This document shows positions 4,802 through 5,629 of a stretch of DNA of 5,629 bases, piece by piece (the first letter of the stretch is position 1; each line of letters starts with the position of its first letter). This DNA comes from Bacillota bacterium. Lineage in GTDB: Bacteria > Bacillota > Clostridia > Christensenellales > Pumilibacteraceae. Both the position numbers and the translations under genes were made by a program. The notes beneath the pieces were generated by a model that did no database searches, had not been told where the DNA came from, and saw nothing but the letters and a program-made list of their open reading frames with translations. The stretch covers positions 11,212 through 16,840 of the forward strand of contig WQSV01000013.1 of the NCBI GenBank assembly GCA_009787685.1, given 5' to 3'.

Positions 4802-5344
4802 TTAAAAAATGCTTCTGACACGATTGACAAGGCTTGCAAATGTTTCATAATAATCCCCATTGCCAACATCAGTGGTTTCTCTCCAGCCATTCCAGCCATT
4901 TCCAGTTATCCAAGATGCAAAACTCCTAAAAAAAGCACGAATGCCAAGGTCATATGTCGCATCAAACCAAACATATCCAAAATCAAAAACATCAACCATA
5001 AGCCAAATGATAAAAAGTGTGACACCCGCAACAGCAAGAACAATGAACAAAACACTAAGAAGGCAACTCCTAACATTAATAGGGTGTCTGAGTCTTCTTA
5101 GCCTCATCGAGGGGTTTTGACTCTCTTTCAAAGCTTCTTCAAGTTGAACGACATTCATTTGTTCTGGACTCAATGATGTCAAATTTGGAAGTGGGCCGGG
5201 AGCGGGATACACTGCAGATTGACTTTGATAACTAGCATGAGTCATCATGCCACCTCCATGATGATGCGGAGGGGGCATTCCTGAATTTTGTTCAGGGGCA
5301 ATCTGTGGAAGATTGTTTTTGTTTCTTTTGTCTTTTTTTCCCAT
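4802..5344 (-). CDS. Orphan single-pass membrane protein, Pro/His/Gly-rich N-terminus
   Basis: I do not recognise this 180-residue protein. It begins with a charged stretch (MGKKDKRNKN), then a low-complexity region containing PPPHHHGGGMM (about 24-34) and YPAPGPLP (46-53). A short acidic helix follows (EQMNVVQLEEALKES, 61-75), then RLRRLR (81-86), directly ahead of one long hydrophobic segment (about 93-118). The 60-residue C-terminal tail is aromatic- and Trp-rich (FDFGYVWF, WITGNGWNGW). The positive charges suggest an inside N-terminus and outside tail. The start is uncertain: a strong AAGGAGG (5361-5367) lies 16 bases before the ATG at 5344 and only one base before an in-frame TTG at 5359, which would add five residues. 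It has its own promoter, a palindrome at the transcription start and a terminator, so it is a single-gene unit. Confidence 0.8.
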   Translation of the reverse strand: MGKKDKRNKNNLPQIAPEQNSGMPPPHHHGGGMMTHASYQSQSAVYPAPGPLPNLTSLSPEQMNVVQLEEALKESQNPSMRLRRLRHPINVRSCLLSVLFIVLAVAGVTLFIIWLMVDVFDFGYVWFDATYDLGIRAFFRSFASWITGNGWNGWRETTDVGNGDYYETFASLVNRVRSIF

Positions 5345-5398
5345 AGTGTGTCGCGTCAAACCTCCTTAAAAAGATTAGACTTTTCGTGTAGCTAAAAT

Positions 5399-5410
5399 TA
5401 TGTATACATA
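5399..5410. promoter_or_regulatory. Palindromic operator candidate at the transcription start
   Basis: TATGTATACATA is a perfect 12-bp palindrome that begins on the last base of the -10 box of the promoter at 5410-5439 and covers the expected transcription start (around 5403). This is where a dimeric repressor would block initiation. No regulator gene is visible nearby. Confidence 0.45.
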
Positions 5411-5439
5411 GTATAACACAACACACAATATTAAATCAA
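5410..5439 (-). promoter_or_regulatory. Promoter of the orphan membrane protein gene
   Basis: On the - strand, -35 TTGATT (5439-5434) and -10 TATACT (5415-5410) are separated by 18 bases, with TG just ahead of the -10 (extended). Transcription near 5403 gives a leader of about 60 bases containing the strong AAGGAGG at 5361-5367. Confidence 0.75.
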
Positions 5440-5491
5440 GCGATTTGAACAATATTTCACAAAATCATTTTACTTTTTTTTAAGAATTTGT

Positions 5492-5629
5492 TCATATTTT
5501 GCTCATATTTGACAAAATATGGAAACACCCGCCGGAAGAAGAGCCTAAGCCAGCATTAGCGCCATGAGAATTACCATTCCCGCCATTGCCCCCACCAGCA
5601 CCACCTCCACCGCCTCCGCCTCGTCGGCG
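5492..5629 (-). CDS. C-terminal part of a glycine-rich protein (partial)
   Basis: This 45-codon open frame enters from the right edge and stops at TGA (5494-5492). It reads as a run of Gly with Asn, Ser and Ala (GGGGGGAGGGNGGNGNSHGA, then GLGSSSGGCFHI) and ends NMSKI. Codon third positions favour T, as expected for an AT-rich genome, whereas the overlapping frame that could encode a hydrophobic tail uses almost only G. Gly-rich tails occur in several secreted or membrane-anchored families, for example TPM-domain proteins, but there is too little sequence to name one. The local G+C is much higher than elsewhere, as Gly codons require. No clear terminator follows; a 9-bp inverted repeat (CATATTTTG, 5493-5501 with 5513-5521) overlaps the stop. 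Confidence 0.6.
   Translation of the reverse strand, partial: RRRGGGGGGGAGGGNGGNGNSHGANAGLGSSSGGCFHILSNMSKI

Noticed and set aside
4860..5120. An 86-codon + strand frame opposite the orphan membrane gene.
   Set aside because: The - strand frame has a coherent membrane protein, promoter, binding site and terminator; the + frame has none of these.
5446..5494. Inverted GAACAA/TTGTTC words and an A/T run as a terminator of the Gly-rich gene.
   Set aside because: The arms are short and nearly 40 bases apart, and no T tract follows in the right direction.
5547..5629. A different - strand frame ending in a hydrophobic run (VVLVGAMAGMVILMALMLA) then TAG.
   Set aside because: It would need almost exclusively G-ending codons, unlike the rest of this AT-rich window, while the Gly-rich frame uses T-ending codons. 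The hydrophobic look is a by-product of shifted glycine codons.

Overview
The window is AT-rich DNA, probably from a low-G+C Gram-positive bacterium, most likely an uncultivated member of the Clostridia. The main evidence is an EndoA-type MazF, a DUF421 (YetF) gene followed directly by a DUF4363 gene, a Firmicutes-like DNA polymerase III delta subunit, and compact sigma-A type promoters with good intrinsic terminators. This assignment is inferred from gene families only. Nine coding regions are supported; the last runs off the right edge.

Layout. At 9-669 (+) lies a mazE/mazF-type toxin-antitoxin pair whose two genes are separated by an unusual 103-base inverted-repeat spacer. A 320-base stretch without a recognisable gene follows, with a perfect 15-bp terminator near its end. 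At 990-2272 (+), a strong extended -10 promoter drives a coiled-coil/zinc-ribbon protein (COG1579 type) and purE, and a terminator closes the unit. The promoter sits so close to the ATG that the mRNA should be essentially leaderless. At 2311-2520 there is a G+C-richer stretch that can fold into a multi-helix RNA with competing hairpins, just ahead of the YetF/DUF4363 pair (2482-3615, +). A bidirectional terminator separates that pair from holA, which converges on it from the right (3723-4667, -). Upstream of holA is an orphan single-pass membrane protein with a Pro/His/Gly-rich N-terminus (4802-5344, -), which has its own promoter and a palindromic operator candidate. The right edge holds the C-terminus of a glycine-rich protein (-).

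The window mixes housekeeping genes (purE for purine synthesis, holA for the replicase clamp loader) with a stress module (mazEF) and poorly characterised membrane genes. I did not find a large new defence or mobile system. The best candidates for something undescribed are the structured RNA between purE and the yetF-like gene, the inverted-repeat spacer inside mazEF, the promoter/terminator overlap ahead of holA, and the orphan membrane protein with its glycine-rich neighbour.
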